A stretch of DNA of 16,506 bases from JBHIFB01 sp046760905 (GCA_046760905.1 JBHIFB010000064.1:1-16506); one strand, 5' to 3'; shown: positions 7,865-16,039, numbered from the stretch's first letter. The notes: generated from the letters alone by a model not told the origin. Numbers and translations are program-made.

Positions 7865-8149
7865 TTTTGCAGTTACTTTTTCCGATTCTAAAGGCAAATC
7901 TTCCTCCACTCCCTTTCCCTTCCAGCTGCAAGTAAATTTTAGAAGCGCATCCAGGTCAGAACTCACTTGCGACTGTGAGATTCAATCCGGGGTAAAGATA
8001 TCTTTATAATCATGATTTCGCAAGACAGTAAAATGGATCCCGCAGTATTGATTCAGGCTACCTTAACTGTTATTTTTCCATTGAGGACACCGTCTCATTT
8101 AAGACTCTCTTTGCTTAACCGCCCTTAAAAGGCGGTGCGGGAACGTCAA
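7865..8149. promoter_or_regulatory. Divergent mobA/fdhD intergenic region with candidate promoters on both strands
   Basis: A 285-base region between two genes that both serve FDH maturation. Rightward, TTGATT (8048-8053), 17 bases and TATTTT (8071-8076) is a fair promoter for fdhD. Leftward, TTGCGA (8023-8018), 17 bases and TATCTT (8000-7995) is a fair promoter for mobA. Each half-site matches consensus at only about four of six positions. An AT-rich TATAAT box also occurs at 8005-8010. Confidence 0.35.
8118..8136 (+). promoter_or_regulatory. Hairpin at the fdhD translation start
   Basis: ACCGCC (8118-8123) pairs perfectly with GGCGGT (8131-8136) across a 7-base AT-rich loop (CTTAAAA). The 3' arm contains the only G-rich stretch that could serve as ribosome site and reaches into the upstream GTG codon at 8135, so the stem could damp translation of fdhD. 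Confidence 0.4.
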
Positions 8150-8920
8150 ATGGAAGAAGTGGAGATAACCAAAATCAACCGCAACCGGCGGTTCGTCGAA
8201 TCAGATGTCGTGGCCATGGAGGTCCCGTTCACAATCAACCTCAATGGCTCGGAACTGGTCACACTGCTCTCCAGCCCGGAGGATCTGCGCGAGCTCGCTG
8301 CAGGATTTCTGTTCTCGAGCGGTCTCGTGAAGAAACCCGATGAAATAGAGACTATTACGATTGACCAGGAGAAATGGCTTGCCGAGGTATCCCTCGAGAA
8401 GAAGGAGGTGTCATCGGATCTCGTGTTCAAGCGGATGTACACCTCAGGATGCGGAAGGGGGACACTATTCTACAGTGCCATAGATCTTCTTCACCGTCAC
8501 AAGAACAACTCATCCCTGAAGATAGAAAAGAGGAGAATTTTCAGACTCATGTCAGATTTTCAAAACGGTTCTACACAGTATAAACAGACAGGGGGGGTCC
8601 ATTATGCAGCGTTGAGTGACGGGAAGGTGATAATCTTCATCAAGGAGGACGTAGGTCGCCATAATGCCGTGGACAAGGTTATCGGATGCAGCTTTCTAAA
8701 TGGTTTCAGTTTCGACAACACGATATTTCTTACCTCCGGGCGAGTATCCTCCGAGATCGTCCTGAAGATCCAGAAGACGGGCTCCCCCATGCTCATCTCC
8801 CGCAGCGCCCCGACGAACCAGGGAGTACGCCTGGCCCGGGACCTGAACCTGACCCTCATCGGGTTCGTACGGGGCCAGAGGATGAACATATACAGCGCTT
8901 CAGAGAGAGTGCTGGCTTAA
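8150..8920 (+). CDS. fdhD: FdhD, formate dehydrogenase accessory sulfurtransferase
   Basis: About 256 residues from the ATG at 8150; a GTG at 8135 would add five. FdhD carries sulfur from a cysteine desulfurase to the bis-MGD cofactor before it enters formate dehydrogenase. Family landmarks seen: LAAGFLFSSGLV near residue 50-60, TSGCGRGTLF around Cys101, EDVGRHNAVDKVIG in the middle, LTSGRVSSEIVLK and the C-terminal RGQRMNIYS. The Escherichia coli protein has a CxxC pair at the active loop; here the motif is CGRG with one cysteine, a variant I believe occurs in a branch of the family. The ribosome site is weak and lies in or beside a hairpin. The gene is divergent from mobA and co-directional with the FDH operon, separated from it by 245 bases with its own promoter. 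Confidence 0.9.
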   Translation: MEEVEITKINRNRRFVESDVVAMEVPFTINLNGSELVTLLSSPEDLRELAAGFLFSSGLVKKPDEIETITIDQEKWLAEVSLEKKEVSSDLVFKRMYTSGCGRGTLFYSAIDLLHRHKNNSSLKIEKRRIFRLMSDFQNGSTQYKQTGGVHYAALSDGKVIIFIKEDVGRHNAVDKVIGCSFLNGFSFDNTIFLTSGRVSSEIVLKIQKTGSPMLISRSAPTNQGVRLARDLNLTLIGFVRGQRMNIYSASERVLA

Positions 8921-8983
8921 ACCGGTCACACATACGCCTCGAATCGGCCTACGCTACCTGCCTGTTCCTGCTGCATAAAATCA

Positions 8984-9013
8984 TTGACAATCAGCATCGA
9001 GTTGAGTTATCTT
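8984..9013 (+). promoter_or_regulatory. Candidate promoter of the FDH operon
   Basis: A perfect -35 TTGACA (8984-8989) is followed at 18 bases by TATCTT (9008-9013, four of six matches). It precedes fdhE by about 150 bases. The identical 9-mer CAGCATCGA occurs at 8992-9000 inside the spacer and at 9016-9024 just downstream of the -10, and an imperfect palindrome (GTTGAG, TTAT, CTTAAC) lies between them, suggesting a regulator-binding site. Confidence 0.5.
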
Positions 9014-9037
9014 AACAGCATCGATGAATACCAATGA

Positions 9038-9056
9038 GCTACATGGACAATGTAGC
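9038..9056 (+). promoter_or_regulatory. Small hairpin in the FDH operon leader
   Basis: GCTACAT (9038-9044) and ATGTAGC (9050-9056) form a perfect 7-bp stem with a 5-base loop. It would lie in the early transcribed leader if the promoter at 8984-9013 is used. Confidence 0.45.
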
Positions 9057-9091
9057 CGCCCCTCACCATTCATGTTTATTCATAATACCGA

Positions 9092-9127
9092 GGGGAATTG
9101 ACCACCCGGGGTCACGAATTCCCCGGG
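9092..9127 (+). promoter_or_regulatory. Mutually exclusive hairpins in the FDH operon leader
   Basis: Structure A pairs GGGGAATT (9092-9099) with AATTCCCC (9117-9124) and extends inward through GACC (9100-9103) with GGTC (9110-9113). Structure B pairs CCCGGGG (9105-9111) with CCCCGGG (9121-9127) across 9 bases. Both need bases 9121-9124, so only one can form at a time. The element ends 38 bases before the fdhE start. No known riboswitch class was recognised. Confidence 0.5.
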
Positions 9128-9165
9128 TTGATTGCTCAACGAACGAAATAAGCATTTGAAATTAA

Positions 9166-9993
9166 ATGAACTTAGATAGATTCGAGGAGACCTTAGCCTT
9201 GATTCTCGGGCTTGTGGATCGCCTCGCCAGAGATGATCCCGCCCAGGATACGGTCCTCGAAAACCATGGGACGATCCGGGAGCGTTTCAATCGCGGAGAG
9301 ACCCTGATATCACAGCTACCCATAACAGTTCGGCCAGGCTACGCGGCAGAATTCTTCTATCATCTTCTCGACATACTTGACAACTCCCCCGATCTTCCCG
9401 AACCTGCCCTCCGACTCACAGAATCAATTCGCTCCGGAGCGATTTCAGACGATGAATTTGTCCGGGCCTCACTCGATGACGATACCCGCTATTTCATCAG
9501 CTTGGGAAGAAAATATGACATAGACCTCGCCTTCCTGGTATTCGTTGCAGTGTATGCGGCTCGTCCCGTCCGTGAACCGATCGCAGCACGTTTGCTTCGG
9601 CTGGTGGATATTTCACAGTGGCAGGCCGGTCACTGCCCGGTATGCAGCCACTGGCCGGCACTCGGATTGATCGACCCCAACCGGCGGCGTTTCCTCTGGT
9701 GCAACTGCTGCGACACGACATGGCAATTTTCACGGCTCAAGTGCCCTTTCTGCGGCACAGATGATCAAAACAAGCTCAGGTATCTAACGATTAATGACGA
9801 TGAATCACGGCGGGTGGATGTGTGTGATACCTGCCGTCGATATATAAAACACAGGGTGGGTGAAACCACATGCAACTTCGACTACGAACACTTGTTGACC
9901 TACAATCTCGATATGGCCGTGGCCCGGCAGGGCTACTTCCAGGAGGTATACGCAGCCGTCCGTGCTGAGCGGGGGCCAGGCCATATGCAGTGA
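9166..9993 (+). CDS. fdhE: FdhE, formate dehydrogenase accessory protein
   Basis: A 275-residue cytoplasmic protein needed for activity or assembly of periplasmic formate dehydrogenases; E. coli FdhE binds iron through cysteine pairs. The C-terminal half has the four family pairs: CPVC (157-160), CNCC (179-182), CPFC (193-196) and CDTC (220-223), with the conserved sequences HCPVCSHWPALG and RFLWCNCC. The N-terminal half is helical and less conserved. The length is close to the usual roughly 300. The ATG lacks a clear ribosome site (AT-rich upstream), which may mean leader-controlled translation. It is the first gene of the operon, 34 bases before the alpha subunit, an order seen in some bacteria where maturation and structural genes are co-transcribed. 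Confidence 0.9.
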   Translation: MNLDRFEETLALILGLVDRLARDDPAQDTVLENHGTIRERFNRGETLISQLPITVRPGYAAEFFYHLLDILDNSPDLPEPALRLTESIRSGAISDDEFVRASLDDDTRYFISLGRKYDIDLAFLVFVAVYAARPVREPIAARLLRLVDISQWQAGHCPVCSHWPALGLIDPNRRRFLWCNCCDTTWQFSRLKCPFCGTDDQNKLRYLTINDDESRRVDVCDTCRRYIKHRVGETTCNFDYEHLLTYNLDMAVARQGYFQEVYAAVRAERGPGHMQ

Positions 9994-10027
9994 GACACAA
10001 CAGAGAAGCATTTCTAGAGGAGGTGCC

Positions 10028-13000
10028 ATGAAGCTCGACCGACGGCAATTCTTAAGACTTTCCGGAACGAGCGTCTTAGGCGCGATGTCGGGACTGCTTG
10101 ATCCACACGAGATCCATGCAGCCAGTGAGGTTCCTCTTAAAACCGCTTTCGCGAAGGAGACCACAACCATATGCCCTTATTGCGGAGTGGGGTGTGGCCT
10201 CATCGTTTCAGTCAAAGATGGCCGTATTGTCAACATAGAAGGTGATCCGGACCATCCGGTGAACGAGGGCTCACTCTGTTCCAAGGGGCAATCTCTATAC
10301 CAGGTTGCAGTGAACGAGCGGCGCTTGCGGCAGGTTCGCTACAGAGCCCCCGGTTCCGATAGATGGGAGGACAAATCCTGGGACTGGGCTCTCTCTGAGA
10401 TCGCGAAAAGAATAAAGAAGACTCGTGACGAGACGTTCATAGAGAGGGATTCAGACGGCTATCGGGTTAACCGTACCGAAGGCATTGCTTGCCTGGGCGG
10501 TGCTGCTCTTGACAACGAGGAATGTTATCTCTATTCGAAGCTCGCCAGAGCATTGGGAATAGTCTATCTGGAACACCAGGCGCGCATATGACACAGCTCA
10601 ACTGTCGCTAGTCTGGCGGCAACATTTGGCCGTGGAGCGATGACGAACCACTTCATCGACATGAAGAACGCCGATGTCGTTATGGTCATGGGTTCGAATG
10701 TCGTTGAGAATCATCCTATCGCAGCAAGGTGGGTGGAGAGGGCGAAGGAAGGAGGAACGATCATTCTCAACGTGGATCCCCGCTTCACCCGGACCTCCTC
10801 GTTCGCCGACGTCTATGCCAAGATGAGATCCGGTACCGACATCGCATTCGTCGGGGGCATGATAAACTATGCCCTGCAGAACGGTTATTACCAGAAAGAA
10901 TATGTCGTTAATTATACGAACGCCTCGTTCATCGTGGATTCCGGCTACGGTTTCGATAACGGGCTTTTCTCGGGCTATGATGAGGCGAACCGGACATACG
11001 ACAGGTCGCGTTGGCACTTCGAGCTGGATGAGAACGGTGTGCCCCGTAAGGACCCCTCTCTCTCGCACCCTCGATGCGTGTTTCAAATCCTGAAGAGACA
11101 TTACGCACGATACACTCCAGAGGTCGTATGCTCAATCACCGGGACACCGATCGATACCTACGAGAAGATATGCAAAATCTACACTTCAACCTGGGCCCCC
11201 AACAGGGTCGGAACATGGCTCTATGCCATGGGGACGACCCAGCACACTCACGGCACGCAGAACATACGCACCTACGCCATCCTCCAGCTCCTTTTGGGCA
11301 ATGTGGGGCTGGCCGGAGGAGGGATCAACGCCCTCCGAGGAGAATCTAACGTTCAGGGCTCCACCGATCATTGTCTTCTTTTCCACATACTCCCCGGCTA
11401 CCTGAAATGCCCCGAGGCGGGAGTGGAAACTCTCGAACAGTACAGTAAGAAGTATTCGCCGAAGACGAATGACCCGCGAAGTGCGAACTGGTGGTCAAAC
11501 ACCCCGAAGTACATAACCAGTCTCCTAAAGGCATGGTGGGGTGACTCGGCCACGAGATCAACAGATTTCCACTTCGATTACCTTCCCAAGCGCGGTGCCA
11601 ACTACTCGCACATATCACTATTCGAGGTCATGTACGCAGGCATCATCAAAGGGGCGATACTCTTCGGGCAGAATCCTGCAGTTGGCGGGCCGAACTCGAA
11701 TCTGGAACGGAAGGCGCTGGAGAAGCTCGAGTGGATGGTGGCGGTTGATCTCTGGGAAACAGACACCGCTTCTTTCTGGAAGAGACCGGGAGTGAGCCCG
11801 GAGGATATTCAGACAGAGGTGTTTCTTTTGCCGGCCTGCTCGTCGATCGAAAAGGAAGGCAGTGTGACATCCTCGGGACGGTGGGGCCAGTGGAGATACG
11901 CCGCCGTTCACCCCTTGGGCGATTCGAAATCCGATCTCTGGATCCTTGACCGCCTGGCAAAGGCACTGAAGAAAGAATACGCCCGAGGAGGCACCTTCCC
12001 CGGACCAATCGAAGACCTTCACTGGGACTACGGTGAGGCTGAAGAACCCGACGTTCATTGGGTGGCAAAGGAGATCAACGGTTATTACTGGAACACGAGA
12101 AAGCAGGTGGTTTCGTTTGCGAAACTCAAAGACGACGGCTCAACCTGCTCCGGCAACTGGCTCTACTGCGGAAGCTACGTCAATCCCGAGGATGATGCGC
12201 TTGCACCCAATGGTAACAGGCTGGCCAAGCGCAGCAAGGCCTATGTCTACCCCGACGGTTCAAATGATCAGAGCGCAGCGAAAGTTATAGGCATCTTCCC
12301 AAACTGGTCCTGGTGCTGGCCCCTGAACCGCAGGATCATATACAACCGAGCTTCCGTCGATCCAAAGGGAAACCCCTGGAACCCAAAAAAGCCGGTGATC
12401 GCTTTCAAGGGCGAGGTTTTAAACGGCAAGTATGTCACAAAGAAGTGGGTTGGGGATGTGCCTGACGGGGGCTGGTACCCTATGCAGAATCCTGATGGGA
12501 CATGGCGAAGGGATGCCAAGTATGCCTTCATAATGAAATCGGAAGGCCATGGGGAAATCTTCTCCATCGGCCTGAAGGACGGCCCTATTCCAGAGCACTA
12601 TGAACCGCTCGAGACGCCTTTCATCATAGAAGGCAGGCACCCGCTATCCGAGACCATGCACAACCCGGTGATCAAGATCTGGGATACGCCCCGGGTCGAT
12701 GAGCACGTGAAGGGGCCGGAAGGGGCAAAGCAGTATCCCATCGTTGCAACTACATACCGCGTCAGTGAGCACTGGCAGGCGGGTGCGATGACCAGGAACC
12801 TGCCCTGGTTATGCGAGCTGATGCCTGACGTGTTCGTAGAGATCGGGAGTGATCTGGCACGAAGAAAAAACATCAAAAATGGTGACCGGGTAGTTGTCAG
12901 GTCCGCGCGAGGTAAAATTTTCGCATACGCCCTCGTCACCGAGCGCTTCGCCCCCTTCAGGATCGGACCGGAAAACCGCCTGGTGGACCAGATCGGCATC

Positions 13001-13129
13001 CCATGGCACTGGGGTTATGCCGGGCTGGCTCGAGGGGACAGCGCTAACATCCTCACGCCGCATGTTGGTGATGCGAACACAATGATTCCAGAATTCAAAG
13101 CATTTCTCTGTAATCTACAGAAGGCATGA
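10028..13129 (+). CDS. fdnG: Selenocysteine-containing formate dehydrogenase alpha subunit (FdnG/FdhA type)
   Basis: The catalytic molybdopterin subunit oxidises formate to CO2. It is 1033 residues when the in-frame TGA at 10589-10591 (codon 188) is read as selenocysteine; FdnG of E. coli is 1015. The TGA sits in the family's active-site sequence EHQARI-U-HSSTVASLAATFGRGAMTNHF, and both sides continue in one frame, so this is recoding, not a frameshift or two genes. A twin-arginine signal (DRRQFLRLSG, Arg5-Arg6) marks folded export to the periplasm. A [4Fe-4S] cluster is bound by Cys49, Cys52, Cys56 and Cys84. The C-terminal roughly 150 residues are the molybdopterin-dinucleotide-binding domain. 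AGGAGG at 10018-10023 fixes the ATG. The next gene, the beta subunit, follows after 13 bases. Metal choice (Mo or W) cannot be told. Confidence 0.95.
10589..10591 (+). other. Selenocysteine codon (TGA) of the FDH alpha subunit
   Basis: This in-frame TGA aligns with the catalytic selenocysteine of the FdnG/FdhF family (ARI-U-HSSTVA). Conserved coding continues immediately after it in the same frame to 13129. It implies that the genome encodes SelA, SelB, SelC and SelD elsewhere; none of them is in the window. Confidence 0.95.
10603..10621 (+). promoter_or_regulatory. Bacterial SECIS-like hairpin
   Basis: TGTCGC (10603-10608) pairs with GCGGCA (10616-10621), including one T-G pair. A further T-G pair (10609 with 10615) closes an AGTCT apical loop (10610-10614). 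The stem starts 11 bases after the TGA and the loop begins 18 bases after it, close to the geometry of the E. coli fdhF and fdnG elements, whose loop is GGTCT. It should recruit SelB-tRNA(Sec). Confidence 0.8.
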
Positions 13130-13142
13130 GGAGGGTTGACAA

Positions 13143-13949
13143 ATGAAAGCGATGCTGTATGACTCAACGCGATGCATCGGCTGCCGAGGATGCCAGATAG
13201 CGTGCAAAAACTGGAATGAGCAGCCGGCAGGCAAGGCGACCTTCTTCGCCGGACCCGGTTACCAGAATCCGGCCGATCTAAACAGCAACACCTGGACTCT
13301 AATCACCTACAATGAGGTGGAACGCAATGGTCGCTTCGACTGGGTGTTCGGCAAACTTCAATGCATGCACTGCAACAGGCCATCGTGTGTATCCGCTTGT
13401 CCGGTTGCCGCTCTGGAGAAGACGGCTCTCGGCCCTGTAATATATCACCCTGAACGCTGCATCGGCTGCCGGTACTGCCAGTTTGCCTGCCCCTTTCTCG
13501 TTCCGCGGTACCAGTGGGAGAAGGCTGTGCCCTTCATCACGAAGTGTACCATGTGTTATGACAGGATCTCAAATGGCGGTGTTCCTGCTTGCGTGAAGGT
13601 ATGCCCCACACGTGCGATGGCCTTCGGTGGGCGGGACGAGATTATCCGGGAAGCCGAGAGAAGGATCGCCTCGGCCCCCAGCCTCTACCTGCACCACATT
13701 TATGGCAAGGAGGAAGCCGGTGGCACCTGTGTCCTCCATCTGTCCAGTGTCCCATTCGAGAAGCTACAGTATCAGCCGAACGTTCCCGAGGAAGTGCTCC
13801 ACGAGTACACTCATCTGGTCGGCATTGAAGGACCAATCCTGAAATGGGTTGTCGGTGGACTTGCGGTGGGTCTGGCCGGAGTCTGGGCTCTCGCGAAACG
13901 GAAAGATGAAGTTTCCAGGATAAAGTCCCACGAGCGGAAGGAGGTGTGA
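13143..13949 (+). CDS. fdnH: Formate dehydrogenase iron-sulfur beta subunit
   Basis: A 268-residue electron-transfer subunit carrying four [4Fe-4S] clusters. The ligand sets are visible: Cys11/14/17/21 (CIGCRGCQIAC), Cys74/77/82/86, Cys106/109/112/116 (CIGCRYCQFAC) and Cys135/138/150/154. A single transmembrane helix at about 232-250 near the C-terminus, followed by a basic tail, anchors it to the inner membrane as in FdnH. It has no signal peptide, so it is presumably exported as a complex with the Tat-bearing alpha subunit. It is slightly shorter than E. coli FdnH (294). A strong AGGAGGG site overlapping the alpha stop (13129-13135) lies 7 bases before the ATG. Its own last bases carry the ribosome site of the next gene. 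Confidence 0.93.
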   Translation: MKAMLYDSTRCIGCRGCQIACKNWNEQPAGKATFFAGPGYQNPADLNSNTWTLITYNEVERNGRFDWVFGKLQCMHCNRPSCVSACPVAALEKTALGPVIYHPERCIGCRYCQFACPFLVPRYQWEKAVPFITKCTMCYDRISNGGVPACVKVCPTRAMAFGGRDEIIREAERRIASAPSLYLHHIYGKEEAGGTCVLHLSSVPFEKLQYQPNVPEEVLHEYTHLVGIEGPILKWVVGGLAVGLAGVWALAKRKDEVSRIKSHERKEV

Positions 13950-13954
13950 AATCC

Positions 13955-15250
13955 ATGGAATCTGCATCAGCTAATCTCAGAAAGAACTTCTCGGTACACC
14001 CCTTCCGAAACGGGATAATCGCCATCCTGCTCGTTCTCGGACTCTGGTCGCTCTTCTACCGTCTGCTGGCTGGACTCGGCGCCTCGACGAACCTGAATGA
14101 CGCCTGGCCCTGGGGAATCTGGATCTCCTTCAAGCTCTGCATGGTGCCAATGGGTGGTTGCGGTTTTGTCATGGCCGCTCTGGTCTACATATTTGGCATC
14201 GAGAAGCTACGTCCGCTCCTGCGACTGGGAGTGCTCTGCGGAATGCTCCTATATGCAGCATTTGTAATACTTCTGATCGCGGACCTCGGTCTTCCTTGGC
14301 GTATCTACCATCCGATTTACATGTGGCAGCCGGAGTCGATCATGTTCGAGATCGCATGGTGTGTGATGCTGTACCTAACCGTGCTCATCATGGAGTTCCT
14401 CCCGAACGTTGCCGAACGGCTACCGAACCTGGCTCACCTTATCAGGATGGTGGTGATGGTAATCACCGGTGTTGTTGTCGTCATGATCGTGGCCGTCTTC
14501 GGAAAATCAATCGCCGCAATCGGTGTCGCGATATTAGCACTGGCCATAATTGCAGGAGGCGCATACCGCCGGGGATGGGATCTCTCCCATACCATTGTGG
14601 TTGTCCTGGTTATCGAGGGTATCATTCTCTCAGTCCTCCACCAGTCCTCGCTCGGTTCCCTTTTTCTCATCACCAAGCACAAGATGGAAGCCCTGTTCTT
14701 CAGTCCGTTGATTCCATTTTTCTTCTTCATCACCTCCATCACCGGGGGCCTGGCCCTGCTGATGTCAGTTGGTATTGCCACATCCTGGGCGGTGAACCGG
14801 AAAATAGAGATGCCGGTCTATCAGCAGATAGCAGGCTACCTGCCTTATGTTCTTGCGTTTTATCTTGTATTCAGGGTGATGGATATCGTGATCCGTGGGA
14901 ACGCCTTTGACGCATTCGAACCAACGATAACCACTTCCATCTTCTGGTTCGAAATACTAATCGGTGTCGTCGCTCCGATGACATTGTATCTATTACCGGA
15001 TGTTCTGAGATCAGAGAGAGGTATATTCTGGACTAGCGTTCTCGTCGTCTTCGGACTCTGGGAGAACAGGTTCATCTGGACCCTGCTCGGTCAGCACCCA
15101 TTCAGCATGAGCGGCCAGAGTTATTTTCCATCTTTCATGGAGTTCATGATCCTGATCTTGATGGTGATCTTATTAGGGATAACCTACAGGTTCCTTGTCC
15201 GAAACGTGCCGGTGTTCCCTGAGGGACCACTCGCTGAGAAGCGGTTGTAA
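13955..15250 (+). CDS. HybB/NrfD-type integral-membrane subunit of the FDH complex
   Basis: A roughly 431-residue, very hydrophobic protein with about ten transmembrane helices. The segment LHQSSLGSLFLITKHK (about 228-243) followed by FFSPLIPFFFFITSI is characteristic of HybB, the NrfD/PsrC-like membrane subunit of hydrogenase 2, and GWDLSH and MWQPESIMFE fit the same family. This replaces the heme b-containing FdnI gamma subunit expected for E. coli-type FDH-N. Family members exchange electrons with menaquinol without carrying heme themselves. Two starts are possible: a GTG at 13946, only one base after the AAGGAGG site (13938-13944), and an ATG at 13955, 10 bases after it. The second is preferred. 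The next gene starts 13 bases after the stop. Confidence 0.87.
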   Translation: MESASANLRKNFSVHPFRNGIIAILLVLGLWSLFYRLLAGLGASTNLNDAWPWGIWISFKLCMVPMGGCGFVMAALVYIFGIEKLRPLLRLGVLCGMLLYAAFVILLIADLGLPWRIYHPIYMWQPESIMFEIAWCVMLYLTVLIMEFLPNVAERLPNLAHLIRMVVMVITGVVVVMIVAVFGKSIAAIGVAILALAIIAGGAYRRGWDLSHTIVVVLVIEGIILSVLHQSSLGSLFLITKHKMEALFFSPLIPFFFFITSITGGLALLMSVGIATSWAVNRKIEMPVYQQIAGYLPYVLAFYLVFRVMDIVIRGNAFDAFEPTITTSIFWFEILIGVVAPMTLYLLPDVLRSERGIFWTSVLVVFGLWENRFIWTLLGQHPFSMSGQSYFPSFMEFMILILMVILLGITYRFLVRNVPVFPEGPLAEKRL

Positions 15251-15263
15251 GGGGGATGATGTC

Positions 15264-15767
15264 ATGAGTCCACGAGCGCAATTTCTGACTACGGCCCTTA
15301 CGGTTTTCGTTGGGGTCATGATCGTATTCGTCACAGCAATGCTTTTGAGTCTGCGTAATGAGGTGATGGAGTTGAAGGAGTCCATGGTCACCGAAGAGAC
15401 CCTGGCTCAGTCAAGGGTTCCACAGCTGCGCCTCTTCGCGGAGGAGGAGTGCACCTCGTGTCACACGGAACGAAGGTTTCTCACAGAGCACCGGACCTCA
15501 GACCAGTTGATGGCGATCGTTAAGAAGATGGGAGCGATGCCCGATGTCCACCTCACGGATCGGGAGGTGAACCTTGTTCATGCCTCGCTCAATGTACTGA
15601 AGTGCACGCAGTGTCACGAATCAGACGTATTGAAATCCCTTGCTCTGAAGAGCGAGTCGGAGAGGCTTGCGATCATCAAAGCGATGGCCAAGAAACGTGG
15701 GTCCAGGATAACACCGGAGGAGGTGATGAGTATACACAAGGGCCTCGAGTTGATACTCGGCTTCTAA
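15264..15767 (+). CDS. Membrane-anchored diheme cytochrome c associated with FDH
   Basis: A 167-residue protein with an N-terminal uncleaved-looking anchor (hydrophobic 9-30, basic start) and two c-type heme sites, CTSCH (Cys63, Cys66, His67) and CTQCH (Cys114, Cys117, His118), so both hemes face the periplasm. The two halves look like a tandem duplication: each heme site is followed about 22-23 residues later by a methionine in a similar helix (AIVKKM, Met89; AIIKAM, Met141) and then a T/E-rich helix start (LTDREV; ITPEEV). These methionines are candidate distal ligands. The ATG at 15264 is preferred over an in-frame upstream codon inside the previous gene because AAGGGGG (15249-15255) is 8 bases before it. 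As last gene of the operon, it may take electrons from the FDH complex. Its partner is unknown. Confidence 0.8.
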   Translation: MSPRAQFLTTALTVFVGVMIVFVTAMLLSLRNEVMELKESMVTEETLAQSRVPQLRLFAEEECTSCHTERRFLTEHRTSDQLMAIVKKMGAMPDVHLTDREVNLVHASLNVLKCTQCHESDVLKSLALKSESERLAIIKAMAKKRGSRITPEEVMSIHKGLELILGF

Positions 15768-15768
15768 A

Positions 15769-15792
15769 GGGTATCCACTGCGGGGGATACCC
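15769..15792 (+). terminator. Probable terminator of the FDH operon
   Basis: GGGTATCC (15769-15776) pairs perfectly with GGATACCC (15785-15792) across an 8-base loop, two bases after the cytochrome stop codon. The downstream bases are pyrimidine-rich (CTACCCCTCTTCTC) without a long T run, so it is a hairpin of the right place and shape but not a textbook intrinsic terminator. Confidence 0.55.
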
Positions 15793-16036
15793 TCAGGCCA
15801 CTACCCCTCTTCTCGATGATCTATTCCGCCCCCGGAGATGTCAGTGTGCCCTGGAGGGGGAATCCGGATGGAGGGTTCTGCCTTTGCCTAATCCGTTTGT
15901 AGTGGCTGGTGCGCTACACTTGACAGTGAATCGAGGCTGGGATAGCTTTTCATTGATAGGGGTTCGGAGATGGCTGTAGCCTGCCCCCCCTCGGCTGTAA
16001 CGGCTATGTGTGGTTGAGTAAGGACAACCGGGACCT
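15793..16036. other. Gene-free stretch between the FDH operon and the recombinase remnant
   Basis: No supported gene. The open frames crossing it (such as 15602-15979) are shadows running out of the cytochrome gene. A TTGACA (15920-15925) with a poor -10 (TAGCTT, 15943-15948) is present, and GGCTGTA occurs twice near 15971-16000 around a C-rich run. I cannot recognise the missing N-terminal part of the recombinase here. Confidence 0.35.
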
Positions 16037-16039
16037 GTG

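Noticed and set aside
7865..7966. GTG start giving a 34-residue N-terminal extension to MobA
   Set aside because: No ribosome site and no MobA family sequence in the extension. The ATG at 7864 gives the normal length.
10592..10639. A frameshift or gene split between two FDH ORFs
   Set aside because: The frame is continuous from 10028 to 13129. The only interruption is a TGA at the known selenocysteine position with a SECIS-like stem.
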